Source: Gemmatimonadota bacterium (GTDB lineage Bacteria > Gemmatimonadota > Gemmatimonadetes > Longimicrobiales > Gaopeijiaceae). Taken from it: DNA of 61,244 nt. Position 1 is the stretch's first letter, and each line of letters begins with the position of its first letter. Location: assembly GCA_022560615.1 (NCBI GenBank), contig JADFSR010000023.1, forward strand, positions 1-61,244, read 5' to 3'. Both the position numbers and the translations under genes were made by a program. This document shows positions 7,430 to 16,493 of this stretch, one piece after another. The notes below the pieces were generated by a model that saw only the letters and a list, made by a program, of their open reading frames with translations, searched no databases and was not told where the DNA came from.

Positions 7430-10400
7430 TCAGTTCGACGTCGTCGTCCGTGCCAGCAGCTGGGCCAGCAGTACCTCGACCGCCCGCTCGAGCTGGCTGT
7501 CGCGGCCGAGATAGCTCTCGCCGGTCGGTCGCTCCACTTCGATGTCGACCGGCCGGGGGTTTCGCTCCATCACCTGGCCACGAGTGTCGCGGATCTTCGT
7601 GCGGGGCATGCGAACCGACGTCCCATCGACGAGGCCGACGCTGCCCGTGTAGATGATCCAACCCGCGGTGGGCTCACCGACGACCTTGCCAAGCTGCAGC
7701 GTGCGGTACCCCTCCGTGAAGTCCTCGCCGTCCGAGAGCGTGTGCTGGTTCGTCACGAGGACCGTCGGCGCGAGCAGGGCACGCTGCCCGAGCTGCACGC
7801 GTGAGGGAGCGATGTTGCCGCCCCGGTTCTCCATCGTGAAGTAGTTCTGACGCGCGAGGATGTCGATCGCGTAGACGTTCACGAAGCCGCCGTTGTTGTT
7901 CCGGACGTCGATGACGACGCCGTCCTTGGCGTGGTTGCCTTGGTCCAGGTCGAAGATCAGCTGGTCGAGCGCACCTTGGGACATCGACGCGATGTGCACG
8001 TACCCGAGGCGGCCGTCGCTCAGCTCATCGACGTACGCCCGCCGACCCTCGACCCACGCCCGGTAGACGAGTTGTCGCTCGGCCCCCGTGCTGATCGCCT
8101 GCAACTCCACGTCACGAGCCCCCGAGCCGTTGGCACTGGCCGAGACGAGGACCGCGGCCTTCTCGCCGGGCGTGCCGGCCAGGACTTCGTTGAGGTTCGT
8201 CGATCCAGTCAGCTCGGTGCCGTTCACCTCCAGAACGTAGTCCCCGAGCTCGATGCTCCCCTCCACGTGTGCGGGCCCGAGCTCGATGATCTCAGTGACC
8301 CGGAAACGACCGTCGTTCTCGAAGACCGTGCGGTCGAAGCGCAGCCCGAGCTTCCCGGTCTGCTCGGCGCCTCCGCCGCCGCCACCACCCCGGTGCCCGA
8401 GGTGGGACGCGTTCAGCTCTCCGAGCATCAGGTTCATGAGACGGCTCAGCTCGGCGCGTGTCTTAGCGCCGGCGACGCGCGGCGCGAAGGTCTCGCGGAC
8501 CGCGTCCCAGTCGGTGCCATGGAATTGGTCGTCGTAAAAGCCGTCACGCATCTCGCCCCACGCCTGCTCGAAGACGGCGAGCTTATCCCGCTCGAAGTCG
8601 ACGTCGACCTCGGCGGAAGTGGAGATCGAGCGCGTGTCACCGGAGGTGACGTTCATGACGCTGATCCGACCACGACGAAGGAGATAGAGCTCTCGCCCAT
8701 CCTTTGAGAACTGCATCGATGCGCCACCGCCGCGGCCACCACCCCCGCCCCGCCCGCCCCCACCCTGCTCACGCTCACCGAGTGGCCGGACGTCGACGCC
8801 GCCGTCGGGCTCGAACGTCACGTAGTACAGGCCTCCCTGCCCCGAGACCGCGGCGTGCTCCCCGTCCGGACTCAAGACGACCGCTCGCACACTGAAGTCC
8901 AGATCGACCAAGTTTCCTCGGCGCCGGATGCCGTCGAAATCGATCTCGACGTCGGCGGGCGCCTCAGGAGCCGCCGACACCTCGGGCTCGTCCGCCCGCA
9001 CACGCTCGGGCCGCGCGGGCCGCTCCTCTGTCTGCTCCTGGTTGAAGAGGTCCCAGAACCGGTCCTCCTGGAACGTCGGCGTGAGTGGGATCAGGTCGAC
9101 GCGCACCAGCTTACCCGGTTCGGTCCGCTGGCCGGTCCGGAAGACCAGGTACTCTCCGGTCGAGCTCCAGTCGAGCGATCCGAAGTTCGTGTTCGCGAGG
9201 AAGCTCACCTGCCTCGCCGTTCCACCGTCGATGGGCACGACCATCGCGTTGTTGAACTCGTCAGTGCGGCCCGCGTACGCGATCCATTTGCTGTCGGGGG
9301 ACCACGTGTACGACCCACTCCCGCTCGTACCCCGTGCGAGAGATCTGTCCTGGCCGGACTCCATGTCGATGACTCGGAGCTCCTGGCCCGCGCGGTTGTA
9401 GGCCAAGTAGCGGCCGTCGGGCGAGAAGCTGGGATTGTCGTCGCGGCTCGCGCTGTTGGTGAGTTGGCGCTCCTGCTCGGTCGTGAAGTCGTACGCGAAG
9501 ATCTGCGGGGTGCCATTCCTCCACGAGACATACACGATCTCGTCGGAGTCGCTCGACCAGGTGACGTCGCTCTCGGCCGCCGGCGTGTCGGTGATCCTCG
9601 CAGCCGGAGCGTCGCCCTCCAGGGGGGCGGCGAAGACCTCCCCGCGCGCGACGAACGCGAACTTCTTCTCGTCCGGAGACACGGCGAGCCCGCTGAAGCC
9701 GTCCGTCATCTTCTCGACCTCGGGCCTCGGACCCTCGACCGAGCCCATGAGGTTGATGTCCAGCTGGACGGTCCGCCCAGACGCGACATCGTACGTCCAG
9801 ATGCCGAAGCTCCGCTCGAAGGCGATCAGCGGTCGGTCGACCGCGATCGTCGGCCAGAGTACCCTGCCTTCGGTAAAGTTCGTGAGCCGCTCCTCGCCCC
9901 CCATGCCGCCAGCGTCAGCGGGGACGGACCACAGGTTTTCGGAGCCACTGCGGTCGGACATGAAGTACACGCGGTCTCCGGCGTCATCCCACATCGCCCA
10001 GGAGTTCTTACCACCCGTCGTGAGCGGTGAGTAGGTCGGGGGCGCACCTTCGCGGACGAGCCAGATCTCGGCCTCGTCGATGTGTGCGTGGCCGTTCCGC
10101 CACCACTGGCTCCGCGCCATGTTGCCGCGCGTGCTGATCGCGACGACGCCCGCCTCTGGTCCCGGAGCGGCGAAGAACTCGGTCTCGTACCGGTCCCCGG
10201 CGACAGTGAACGGCGTCCCGCCCGAGGCTCGGACGCGGTAGACGTCGGTTACGCTCGAGATGTCCTGGTCGGACGACGAAAAATAGACCCACTCCGAGTC
10301 GCGCGACCATCCGTTGAGCTGCTCCGCACCGGAGGCGTAGGTGAGCCTCGAGACGTCTCCGGTCCGCAGGTCCATCACGTAGATGTTGAGGCCACCATCC

Positions 10401-10729
10401 CGGTCGGAGTTGAAGGCGATCCGCGATGCGTCCGGGGAGTACAGCGGCCTCGACTCGTTCCCCGAGTGGGCTATGAGAAGTCGCGCCGCGCCGCCCTGCG
10501 TGGACACCGTCCAGATGTCTCCACCCGAGACGAAGGCGACCTCGGAGCCGTCGGGTGAGATCCCGGGCTCGGCGAAGGAGGGGAGGCCCTCGATGCCGGT
10601 CTGGGCGGCCAATCCTGCCTTTGCCGCCGTCAAAGCGGGACCACCCACCAGGAGTGCCGAACAGAGCGCCATAGACCCGAACGTGAACACGATTCGGACT
10701 GCCGGGGCAACGGGTCGGAGAGCGAACAT
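7430..10729 (-). CDS. Tricorn-like protease, S41 family, exported
   Basis: 1099 residues. ATG at 10729 has GGAGG five bases upstream, well inside a longer open frame. A signal peptide is followed by two beta-propeller regions with repeats such as SPDGSEVAF, SPDASRIAF, SPDEKKFAF and SPDGRYLAY (about 45-650). A Gly/Arg-rich linker (about 690-710) follows, then the tricorn core, a Gly-rich loop, a PDZ domain (LGDYVLEVNG) and the S41 catalytic domain with DVRNNNGG and NQHTLSDGEDF (nucleophile Ser in LSDGE). Members degrade peptides released by larger proteases. Last gene of an operon with a lipase-like lipoprotein and an acyltransferase. Confidence 0.92.
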   Translation of the reverse strand: MFALRPVAPAVRIVFTFGSMALCSALLVGGPALTAAKAGLAAQTGIEGLPSFAEPGISPDGSEVAFVSGGDIWTVSTQGGAARLLIAHSGNESRPLYSPDASRIAFNSDRDGGLNIYVMDLRTGDVSRLTYASGAEQLNGWSRDSEWVYFSSSDQDISSVTDVYRVRASGGTPFTVAGDRYETEFFAAPGPEAGVVAISTRGNMARSQWWRNGHAHIDEAEIWLVREGAPPTYSPLTTGGKNSWAMWDDAGDRVYFMSDRSGSENLWSVPADAGGMGGEERLTNFTEGRVLWPTIAVDRPLIAFERSFGIWTYDVASGRTVQLDINLMGSVEGPRPEVEKMTDGFSGLAVSPDEKKFAFVARGEVFAAPLEGDAPAARITDTPAAESDVTWSSDSDEIVYVSWRNGTPQIFAYDFTTEQERQLTNSASRDDNPSFSPDGRYLAYNRAGQELRVIDMESGQDRSLARGTSGSGSYTWSPDSKWIAYAGRTDEFNNAMVVPIDGGTARQVSFLANTNFGSLDWSSTGEYLVFRTGQRTEPGKLVRVDLIPLTPTFQEDRFWDLFNQEQTEERPARPERVRADEPEVSAAPEAPADVEIDFDGIRRRGNLVDLDFSVRAVVLSPDGEHAAVSGQGGLYYVTFEPDGGVDVRPLGEREQGGGGRGGGGGRGGGASMQFSKDGRELYLLRRGRISVMNVTSGDTRSISTSAEVDVDFERDKLAVFEQAWGEMRDGFYDDQFHGTDWDAVRETFAPRVAGAKTRAELSRLMNLMLGELNASHLGHRGGGGGGGAEQTGKLGLRFDRTVFENDGRFRVTEIIELGPAHVEGSIELGDYVLEVNGTELTGSTNLNEVLAGTPGEKAAVLVSASANGSGARDVELQAISTGAERQLVYRAWVEGRRAYVDELSDGRLGYVHIASMSQGALDQLIFDLDQGNHAKDGVVIDVRNNNGGFVNVYAIDILARQNYFTMENRGGNIAPSRVQLGQRALLAPTVLVTNQHTLSDGEDFTEGYRTLQLGKVVGEPTAGWIIYTGSVGLVDGTSVRMPRTKIRDTRGQVMERNPRPVDIEVERPTGESYLGRDSQLERAVEVLLAQLLARTTTSN

Positions 10730-10769
10730 CGGGTCCTCCACGTTACTGATTCGAGAAGACGATACGGGA

Positions 10770-11513
10770 CTACGGGTTCGTCGGACTGAACCGACCGTTT
10801 CGCAGAAAGTGCACGACCTGCCTGGCCACATCTCTGCGGTTCATGATGAACGTGTGCGTCGCGGAGATGACCAGAAAGTCCGCCGACCCCTCGACGTTGG
10901 CACGGCCCACGGCAACCTTGCCGTCATCAGGCCCTGGAATCACCCACGACCCTACCGGGCTCAGGCTCCGGTCGCCGGCGATGATGCCCAGGTCGAATCG
11001 TGCCGGGCCCAGTTGCTTGGCGATGCCCGCGGAGTCGGTCCCCAGTTGCGAGGCGGCAGGGCCCACGAATAGATCTCGAAGTCGCGGCGAATCCGCGAAG
11101 GCGTCGACGATCTCGCTCCCCTGGCTCGGGGGACTCAGCATCACGACACGCCCCTTGTGCGGCTCGGGCTGCTGGGAGAGATAGCTCCGGACCAACACGC
11201 CTCCCATCGAGTGCGTGACGAAATGCACCTCTTCCGCATGATCCGCACAGCACAGCGCCACCGCGGCCTCGAGCTGATCGATGAGGACTTCCATGGGCTC
11301 CGACGTCGATGCATACCCAAAGCTGGTAACGCCGTAGCCGGCATCCTCGAGGCGCGCCACGAGAATCGCCATCGAGGTAGAGGTACGGCGCAGGCCATGC
11401 AGGACGATGACGGACTCCGCCCCGTCCGGGGGCGGCGATGACGAGCATCCGGAAAGGACCAGAAGTGCACAGGTCAGTGATTTGAAGAGATGTCTGCTCG
11501 TCATCTTGGCCAT
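10770..11513 (-). CDS. Lipoprotein alpha/beta hydrolase (lipase/esterase-like)
   Basis: 247 residues. A lipoprotein signal with lipobox LSGC (Cys about 23) anchors it to a membrane. VIVLHGLRR forms the oxyanion strand, THSMGGVLV carries the nucleophile Ser (GHSMGG type), a PDDGKV segment likely gives the Asp, and ATHTF near the C-terminus the His. The fold resembles lipases and PGAP1/EstA-type esterases acting on lipid or acyl substrates. Start chosen at 11513; ATG 11504 is in frame and neither has a good ribosome site. Only 24 bp separate it from the upstream acyltransferase and 40 bp from the tricorn protease. Confidence 0.82.
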   Translation of the reverse strand: MAKMTSRHLFKSLTCALLVLSGCSSSPPPDGAESVIVLHGLRRTSTSMAILVARLEDAGYGVTSFGYASTSEPMEVLIDQLEAAVALCCADHAEEVHFVTHSMGGVLVRSYLSQQPEPHKGRVVMLSPPSQGSEIVDAFADSPRLRDLFVGPAASQLGTDSAGIAKQLGPARFDLGIIAGDRSLSPVGSWVIPGPDDGKVAVGRANVEGSADFLVISATHTFIMNRRDVARQVVHFLRNGRFSPTNP

Positions 11514-11537
11514 CTAGCGATCTGCGGGGCTCTCTCT

Positions 11538-12260
11538 CTACCCTAGGGCGTGGGTAAGTGCTTCAATGCTCTCGTCGAAGGTGCTCGCCGTCACGGTGAT
11601 CGGAGCTCCGAGGGCCACGTGAATAGTGGAAAAGGGCAGCGGCTGCATCTTTCGATCCCACGAATCGGTTCGAAAGCAGCGGTTCGCTGAAATGCGCATG
11701 GGAAGGATCGGCACGCCACTCTGAACGGCCATGTGAAGCACGCCTTTCTTCAGTGTTCGCGGCGGTCCCTTCGGACCGTCCGGAGTGACGAACGTCGAGT
11801 ACCCTTTCTTGAGGTAACTCACGATCTCCTCCGCGGCTCCGCGACGGCCGTTCCCCGTCGATGAAGGCACGAGTTTCTGTACGCCGACCAAACTCAAGAG
11901 GACCCAAACCGGCTTCGTATACCAATCCGAGTGCACGATCCAGGCGTGCGGGCGCTGCCGTAAATAGGCTGGAAGACGCGGCACCCATGTTTCGACCGAC
12001 AGGGGGCCGGACTCATGCCACTGGCAAAGAATGAAGTTCGAGCCGTTCGGCACGTTGTCGGTGCCCGTAACTCGGATCCTCAGGGTCAATCGGAGCAGCA
12101 GTATGTAGATGAACCAGAGCCCCCCCCCAACGTACCCGTAGACCAAGAACGGAATTCGGAATTTGGGCGGGACGTTGTCTACCCGATATCGTCTGAACAG
12201 TGGTTGATCCTCCGACCGGTGGCTTGGCGCGGGGACTGGTAGCCTGCGTAGGCGTACCAC
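11538..12260 (-). CDS. DUF374/lysophospholipid acyltransferase-like protein
   Basis: 240 residues from a GTG; the true start could be a little downstream. A membrane helix (about 38-58) is followed by QWHESG, the DUF374 version of the acyltransferase HX4D region, and by TPDGPKGPPRTLKKG, the family signature. The product probably transfers an acyl chain onto lipid A precursors or lysophospholipids at the inner membrane. It is the first gene of the three-gene minus-strand operon. No promoter could be picked out in the gene-dead region upstream. Confidence 0.82.
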   Translation of the reverse strand: MVRLRRLPVPAPSHRSEDQPLFRRYRVDNVPPKFRIPFLVYGYVGGGLWFIYILLLRLTLRIRVTGTDNVPNGSNFILCQWHESGPLSVETWVPRLPAYLRQRPHAWIVHSDWYTKPVWVLLSLVGVQKLVPSSTGNGRRGAAEEIVSYLKKGYSTFVTPDGPKGPPRTLKKGVLHMAVQSGVPILPMRISANRCFRTDSWDRKMQPLPFSTIHVALGAPITVTASTFDESIEALTHALG

Positions 12261-12291
12261 CGCAAGGCGTGAGGGGGTTCACGCCCGTGGG

Positions 12292-12868
12292 CTACCTCGT
12301 GCCGTCCACCGCAGCCGTCGGCTCGCGGCCCGGAAAGACCTCCTGGAAGACGGTGCCGAAACGGGGGTCACCGTACAGGGCACGGAATCGGGGAACGCCC
12401 CGGATCCCCGGCAGCATAGTGTCGCGATCAGCCAGCGCTTGTTCGAGATAGTCGAGGGCGCGCTCCACGTCACCGGTCAGCGACAGGGCCGCCGCACGCA
12501 ACTTGAGATATGCTCGTCCCCAGAGCGGGCCACCAGATCGGCCGCCACCCGGGCCACCTCGTCCTCGCGTCCGGCGGCATGAAGGACGTTGCAGGCCGTG
12601 AGCTCTGCGATAGGCTTATCGCTGCCTTGTATCGCCTGACCGACGTGTGCGAGACGACGTCGAGGGCCCCGATGTGCACGATCTGCGCAAGTTAATGTCC
12701 TCAGTCATCCCGTCGCTGAAGTACTCGTTCTCCGACGAGTCGCTCATGTTCGCGAAGGGGAGTACGGCGATGGAGGTGAGCGGCGCGGACACGGCCTGGG
12801 ACGTCTCCGCGGAGACGTTTGGGACACCCGGCGCGGTGGCCGTCCTGTTCCAATATTCGATCGACCCA
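12292..12868 (-). pseudogene. Decayed TolB/TPR-type gene (kinase or cyclase C-terminal region)
   Basis: Three out-of-frame pieces line up as one broken protein. Near 12800-12700 the frame reads SIAVLPFANMSDSSENEYFS, the hallmark of the region after the kinase or cyclase domain in TolB/TPR proteins. Near 12680-12640 another frame reads ALDVVSHTSVRRYK. Near 12600-12292 it reads ACNVLHAAGREDEV, then LRAAALSLTGDVERALDYLE and GVPRFRALYGDPRFG, the closing TPR repeats. Internal sequence is missing between the second and third pieces. The 5' part is lost at the junction with the transposase, so the gene was probably hit by the insertion. A GGCGTGA/TCACGCC hairpin (12266-12285) lies just 3'. Confidence 0.7.
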
Positions 12869-12869
12869 T

Positions 12870-14238
12870 TCAAGCGGCTTTTCGATAGTAATGGCTGAGG
12901 ATTCCTCCCAGCCGTTCCTGTCGAACGACAGGCCCTAGGGCGGGTTCTGGAACCCCCTCGATCGGCCGGTTGCCGAGGCCTTGGTGGCACCGCTCCAACT
13001 GATAATGCTCCAGGTAGTTCGCAATCGCTCGCCGTAGGTGCTGCTCACCGAGCATGACCATCCGGTCGAGGCACTCCGACTTGATCGAGAGGACGAAGCG
13101 CTCCGCGTAGGCATTCAGATTCGGACTCTTCGCAGGCAATCGCACATGCGCCACGCCCGCGTAGCGGAGGATTTCGTGGAAGCCTCGTGTGTAAAGCGGG
13201 TCCCGGTCATGGATGAGAAACCGCTTTCCTCTCAAGAAGCCGCTTAGCAGGTCGCTGAAAAAGTACAGTGGGCCGCGCACATGGTGCTTGCGCGCGTTCA
13301 GGCAAGGAACGACGAGGAGTCGTAGCAGGGCTACGGCGACGAGGAGAGACGATGGATCAACCGCGCAACCGCCATGTGCCCAACACCAAACGTGACAATA
13401 TCTTACGTGTTTGTGGGTTGCGGTGGCACGGCCCCATCTCCGTCGTTGGAGCTCCTATCCGTAGCGACGGCTATGGCGTCGTCGCTCCGCCTAGGATATG
13501 AGGCCGTGGCACCGCAACGCGGCCCGCTGTACTTCTTCAGCGACCTGCTAGGTCGTCGATCAGGTTCCGGGCCACCTGTCGCATCCACAGCCCGTTGGGA
13601 GCCGGCGCGATTCCGGCGATCTCCACGCGCCTGCTCGACAGATCGATGACGAAGAACACCAGGTACCGCACCAGCCCCACCCTGGTCCAGACCTCGACCG
13701 TGAAGAAGTCGGCCGCAGCGATCGCTTCCCAATGCGCCTTCAGGAACTTCGACCATGGCATGTGCGGCAGCCGCTCCGGTGCGGGCCCGATCCCACACTC
13801 CTTCAGAATCCGCCGTACTGTTGATCGCGAGACCCGATGTCCCAGCTTCGACAGCTCCCCGACGATTCGCGTACAACCCCAGCTCTCGTTCTCACTCGCC
13901 ATGCGCACCGTGAGTGTGCGGATCTCGGTCGCTATGTGAGGTCGGCCCGGGCCTCGCACTGCGCTTCCGTCGTACTTCCTCGCGATCAGCTCCCGATGCC
14001 AACGCAGAATCGTGTCCGGTGTCACGATCGGTTCGAATTCTCTCAGCACGCGGCGTCCGAGCGCATGGCCCTTCGCGGCCAGTCTCCTCCGCTGGTCATC
14101 GTTGAAGCGCAGGCGCTTGTTGCCGTGCAGCTCGCGAAGCACTCGGTTCTCTTCCTTCAGGTATGCATTGACGGCTCGGTGCTGCTCGTTCACCCAGCCC
14201 GCGAGCATCATCACGAACATCTGCAAAGGCGTGTTCAA
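12870..14238 (-). pseudogene. DDE (rve integrase-core) transposase split by a MITE
   Basis: The 5' part runs from a TTG at 14238 (GAGGG five bases upstream) to about 13551 and the 3' part from 13244 to 12870. Removing the 302-bp element at 13247-13548 plus one TA restores an uninterrupted 354-residue frame through RNLIDDL-SGFLRGKRF. The protein has an N-terminal helix-turn-helix region ([19 protein letters not shown]) and an integrase core with the three acidic residues in AADFFTV, IHDRDPLY and NAYAERFV, ending LSHYYRKAA. It resembles IS3/IS481-type transposases. Its own terminal repeats were not resolved. Confidence 0.85.
13247..13548. mobile_element. 302-bp MITE with 31-bp terminal inverted repeats and TA duplication
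   Basis: The left end (GCAGGTCGCTGAAAAAGTAC at 13247, continuing to 13277) and the right end (13518-13548) are inverted repeats with 29 of 31 matches. The element is flanked by TA at 13245-13246 and 13549-13550, the target duplication of Tc1/mariner/IS630-type transposition. Excising it repairs the host transposase frame exactly. Inside are a perfect CGTAGC-AGG-GCTACG hairpin (13321-13335) and a 17-bp inverted repeat with one mismatch (13417-13433 with 13502-13518). There is no transposase inside, so it must move in trans. Confidence 0.88.
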
Positions 14239-14332
14239 TATCCCTCAACTCGTCGGTTCCAAAATGCGCCATGTCGACCGAGAATGGCGTGGAGGGGGCA
14301 ACCTAATCCCCTGCAAGCTCACGGATTAACGA

Positions 14333-15421
14333 TCAGCCTGGGTTTTGGAACAGGACGCCATCGGGCTGGAAGTGTCGCCATGCGAACCAGAAGAGCACGT
14401 AGGCGTCCTCGCGCGTGCTCAGACGCTCACCGTCCATGGGTCCAGCGATCGCCGAACCGTCGATCGTCCATGTCGAACCAGTCCCCGCGTCGACCCAGGT
14501 CCCGTTCTCGGCGGCGCTGAAGGTCAGCGTCTGACCCCCGACCCGTGCGTCGAAGGCGAGCGCGGTCTCTCCATCACGCGCTTCGTAGAAGACCACCGTG
14601 GGTATGCCCCCGACCAACTCGTTTACGACGGAGGTCTCGCCCATCTCTGCGAGCTCGCCGAACGGATATCCGCGCCCGCCCTCGCCGATCCGGATCGCGA
14701 GCACACGCTCCTTCATGGGACGCGAACGGTCCACGCCCATCGGGAAGAGTAGTTGGGAGTTCGTGATCTCGTCGTAGGAGCCGTACGGGTACACACGATA
14801 GTTTCGCCCGAAGTCCGTATTCTCGCTGACGACTTTCGTGTCCCGGTGTAGCTGCTTCCAGCGGCCCCAGCTCATCTCCTGAACGGATCGCAGGCTGACC
14901 GACTCATCGAGGAACACGCCACACTTCCCTTCCACCGAGAGCTGGGGGCCGTACACGCCGCCAGTGATGCGGTCGAAGAGCACGAGGTTGTTCGCGAACA
15001 ACAGCCCGGACACGCCGAGCTCGAGCCGCTCGCCATTGGCGAAGGGATCGAAGACGAGCCCCGAGCCCGTGAGTGGGCAGAAGGTCGCGGAGATCCACGT
15101 GTCCCCAATGCGATCGTTCACGATCTCGTGATGCCAGAGGATGTTGTGCGGATAAGCACGAGCCTCACCGTTGACCACGACCCCGAGCACGCGGTCGAAG
15201 TCGAAGAGGTACTGCGCCTCCGGCGCGTCAGGGGAGACCATCTCAGGTAGCGTCAGCGCCGGGATGGCATCTGGAGGAAGGCTGGCGACCAGAAGGTCAG
15301 GATCAAGGGAACAGAGAGGAAGCTCGTCCGGATCGGCCAGCAGCGGCAGGTCGTTTCCACAACCGCCGACCGCAGCTGCCGCGAAGAGCACGGCCATGAG
15401 TCCGAGGACGCGTGTCTTCAT
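14333..15421 (-). CDS. DUF3179 lipoprotein
   Basis: 362 residues. ATG 15421 preferred over an in-frame GTG six bases upstream. A lipoprotein signal ends in VGGC (Cys about 21). The rest matches DUF3179: GVVVNGEARAYPHNILWHHE, then TFCPLTGSGLVFD and LFANNLVLFDRITGG, with the conserved Cys in TFCPLTG. The family is exported and of unknown function. It is the only apparently intact gene among the mobile-element relics around it. 15422-15545 shows nothing recognisable. Confidence 0.85.
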   Translation of the reverse strand: MKTRVLGLMAVLFAAAAVGGCGNDLPLLADPDELPLCSLDPDLLVASLPPDAIPALTLPEMVSPDAPEAQYLFDFDRVLGVVVNGEARAYPHNILWHHEIVNDRIGDTWISATFCPLTGSGLVFDPFANGERLELGVSGLLFANNLVLFDRITGGVYGPQLSVEGKCGVFLDESVSLRSVQEMSWGRWKQLHRDTKVVSENTDFGRNYRVYPYGSYDEITNSQLLFPMGVDRSRPMKERVLAIRIGEGGRGYPFGELAEMGETSVVNELVGGIPTVVFYEARDGETALAFDARVGGQTLTFSAAENGTWVDAGTGSTWTIDGSAIAGPMDGERLSTREDAYVLFWFAWRHFQPDGVLFQNPG

Positions 15422-15545
15422 TATCACCCCACTTTGGCGTCATGTCTGCACTTCTGGCCTAACCCGGTTGGTGCCCCGTGGGTTCCCGTTGGCTAACGGT
15501 CCTTCTCGGGCCGGCGCGGTTCATCAGGCCCCGAGATCGACCGCG

Positions 15546-16023
15546 ATGTATGTGCGGGCTGGCATCGAGATCCGAATGGGTATCGAGATGGACGCGAACG
15601 GTCGCCGGCTCGCGTACCATGTCTTCACGCGCCATCCGTCCGAGGGCTTGGGCCGCGAGCGCACGCATGTGCCGGCCGCCGAGATCATCCACTTCTTCGT
15701 CCGGTACCGGCCCGGCCAGACGCGCGGCTATAGCCTGTTCGCTCCGGTCCTCACGACGCTGAAGATGGTCGACGGCCTGACGGACGCTGAGCTCGTCGCG
15801 AGCCGGCTCGCGGCGGCGAAGATGGGCTTCATCAAGAACATCAGCCCTGAGGCGGTCGCTGTCGTACCTAACGCGGACCGGTGATGTCGGCGAAGCGAAC
15901 TACAGCTCGATGCGCGCCGGACAGCTGCCTGAGCGCGACCACTGGCGCTGCATCCAGGTCGGACTGGCGAGCAAGGTCCACCGTCGGGTCTATCTCAGCT
16001 GGATAGCCGGGCCGCGCCAGTGA
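15546..16023 (+). pseudogene. Lambda-type phage portal protein, decayed fragment
   Basis: The first frame (15546-15884) reads GIEMDANGRRLAYHVFTRHP, then VPAAEIIHFFVRYRPGQTRG and LVASRLAAAKMGF, strongly like the middle of lambda gpB-family portal proteins. The frame then breaks; from about 15880 a second frame continues with NYSSMRAGQLPERDHWR and a VYLSW segment, the next conserved part of the same family, and stops at 16021-16023. The N-terminus, the loop between the pieces and the C-terminus are gone. No other phage structural gene is near, so this is a prophage relic. Confidence 0.75.
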
Positions 16024-16352
16024 CCGATGAGTCATCTATGAGTGATGCTTACTGATGCCAGCAGTAAGGGCCTGCAGGTGATCCTGGACGACGCTGCATA
16101 TCGCGAGGTGAGCCGGGCTGTTGGCGGAAGGGAACTGAGCGCGTGCACACGGACATGGAGCGGCGCGTATCGGACGTGCGGTCGCCCGCTCGACCATGGC
16201 AGCGCCCGGGTCTCAGGGCACGCTCCACCATGGCGACCCCGGCTCAGCGCCTTCCCCGATACCGACACACCCCGGCGCGTACGCCTGACTGGGCCGGCTC
16301 CCAGTACGTCTACCGACCGCGCCGGCCTACCACCACCCCCGCGGCGGCGACG

Positions 16353-16493
16353 ATGATTCTCGGTGCGCTCCAGTTTAGAGCCTTTATGGCACACATCACG
16401 GGGCATGCCCCCTCCGGGTCCTCAGATGATGGCTATGTCGAGGCTCTCGCGGACCTGCTGACCCACGGGCTCGCGCCGGAGGAAGGCCAGTGA
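16353..16493 (+). pseudogene. C-terminal tail of a TetR-type regulator
   Basis: The frame from ATG 16353 reads MILGALQFRAFMAHITG, then SSDDGYVEALADLLTHGLAP and stops at 16493. This is the usual end of TetR-family regulators that control efflux operons; the DNA-binding half is missing. Its stop overlaps the GTG of the TolC gene (GTGA), which supports an original regulator-outer-membrane-factor operon. 16024-16352 shows no convincing gene. Confidence 0.5.

Noticed and set aside
16045-16140. Short frame resembling a ribbon-helix-helix antitoxin (GLQVILDDAAYREVSRAV)
   Set aside because: Only the first 20 residues fit; the rest is unrelated and no toxin follows. At best a relic.
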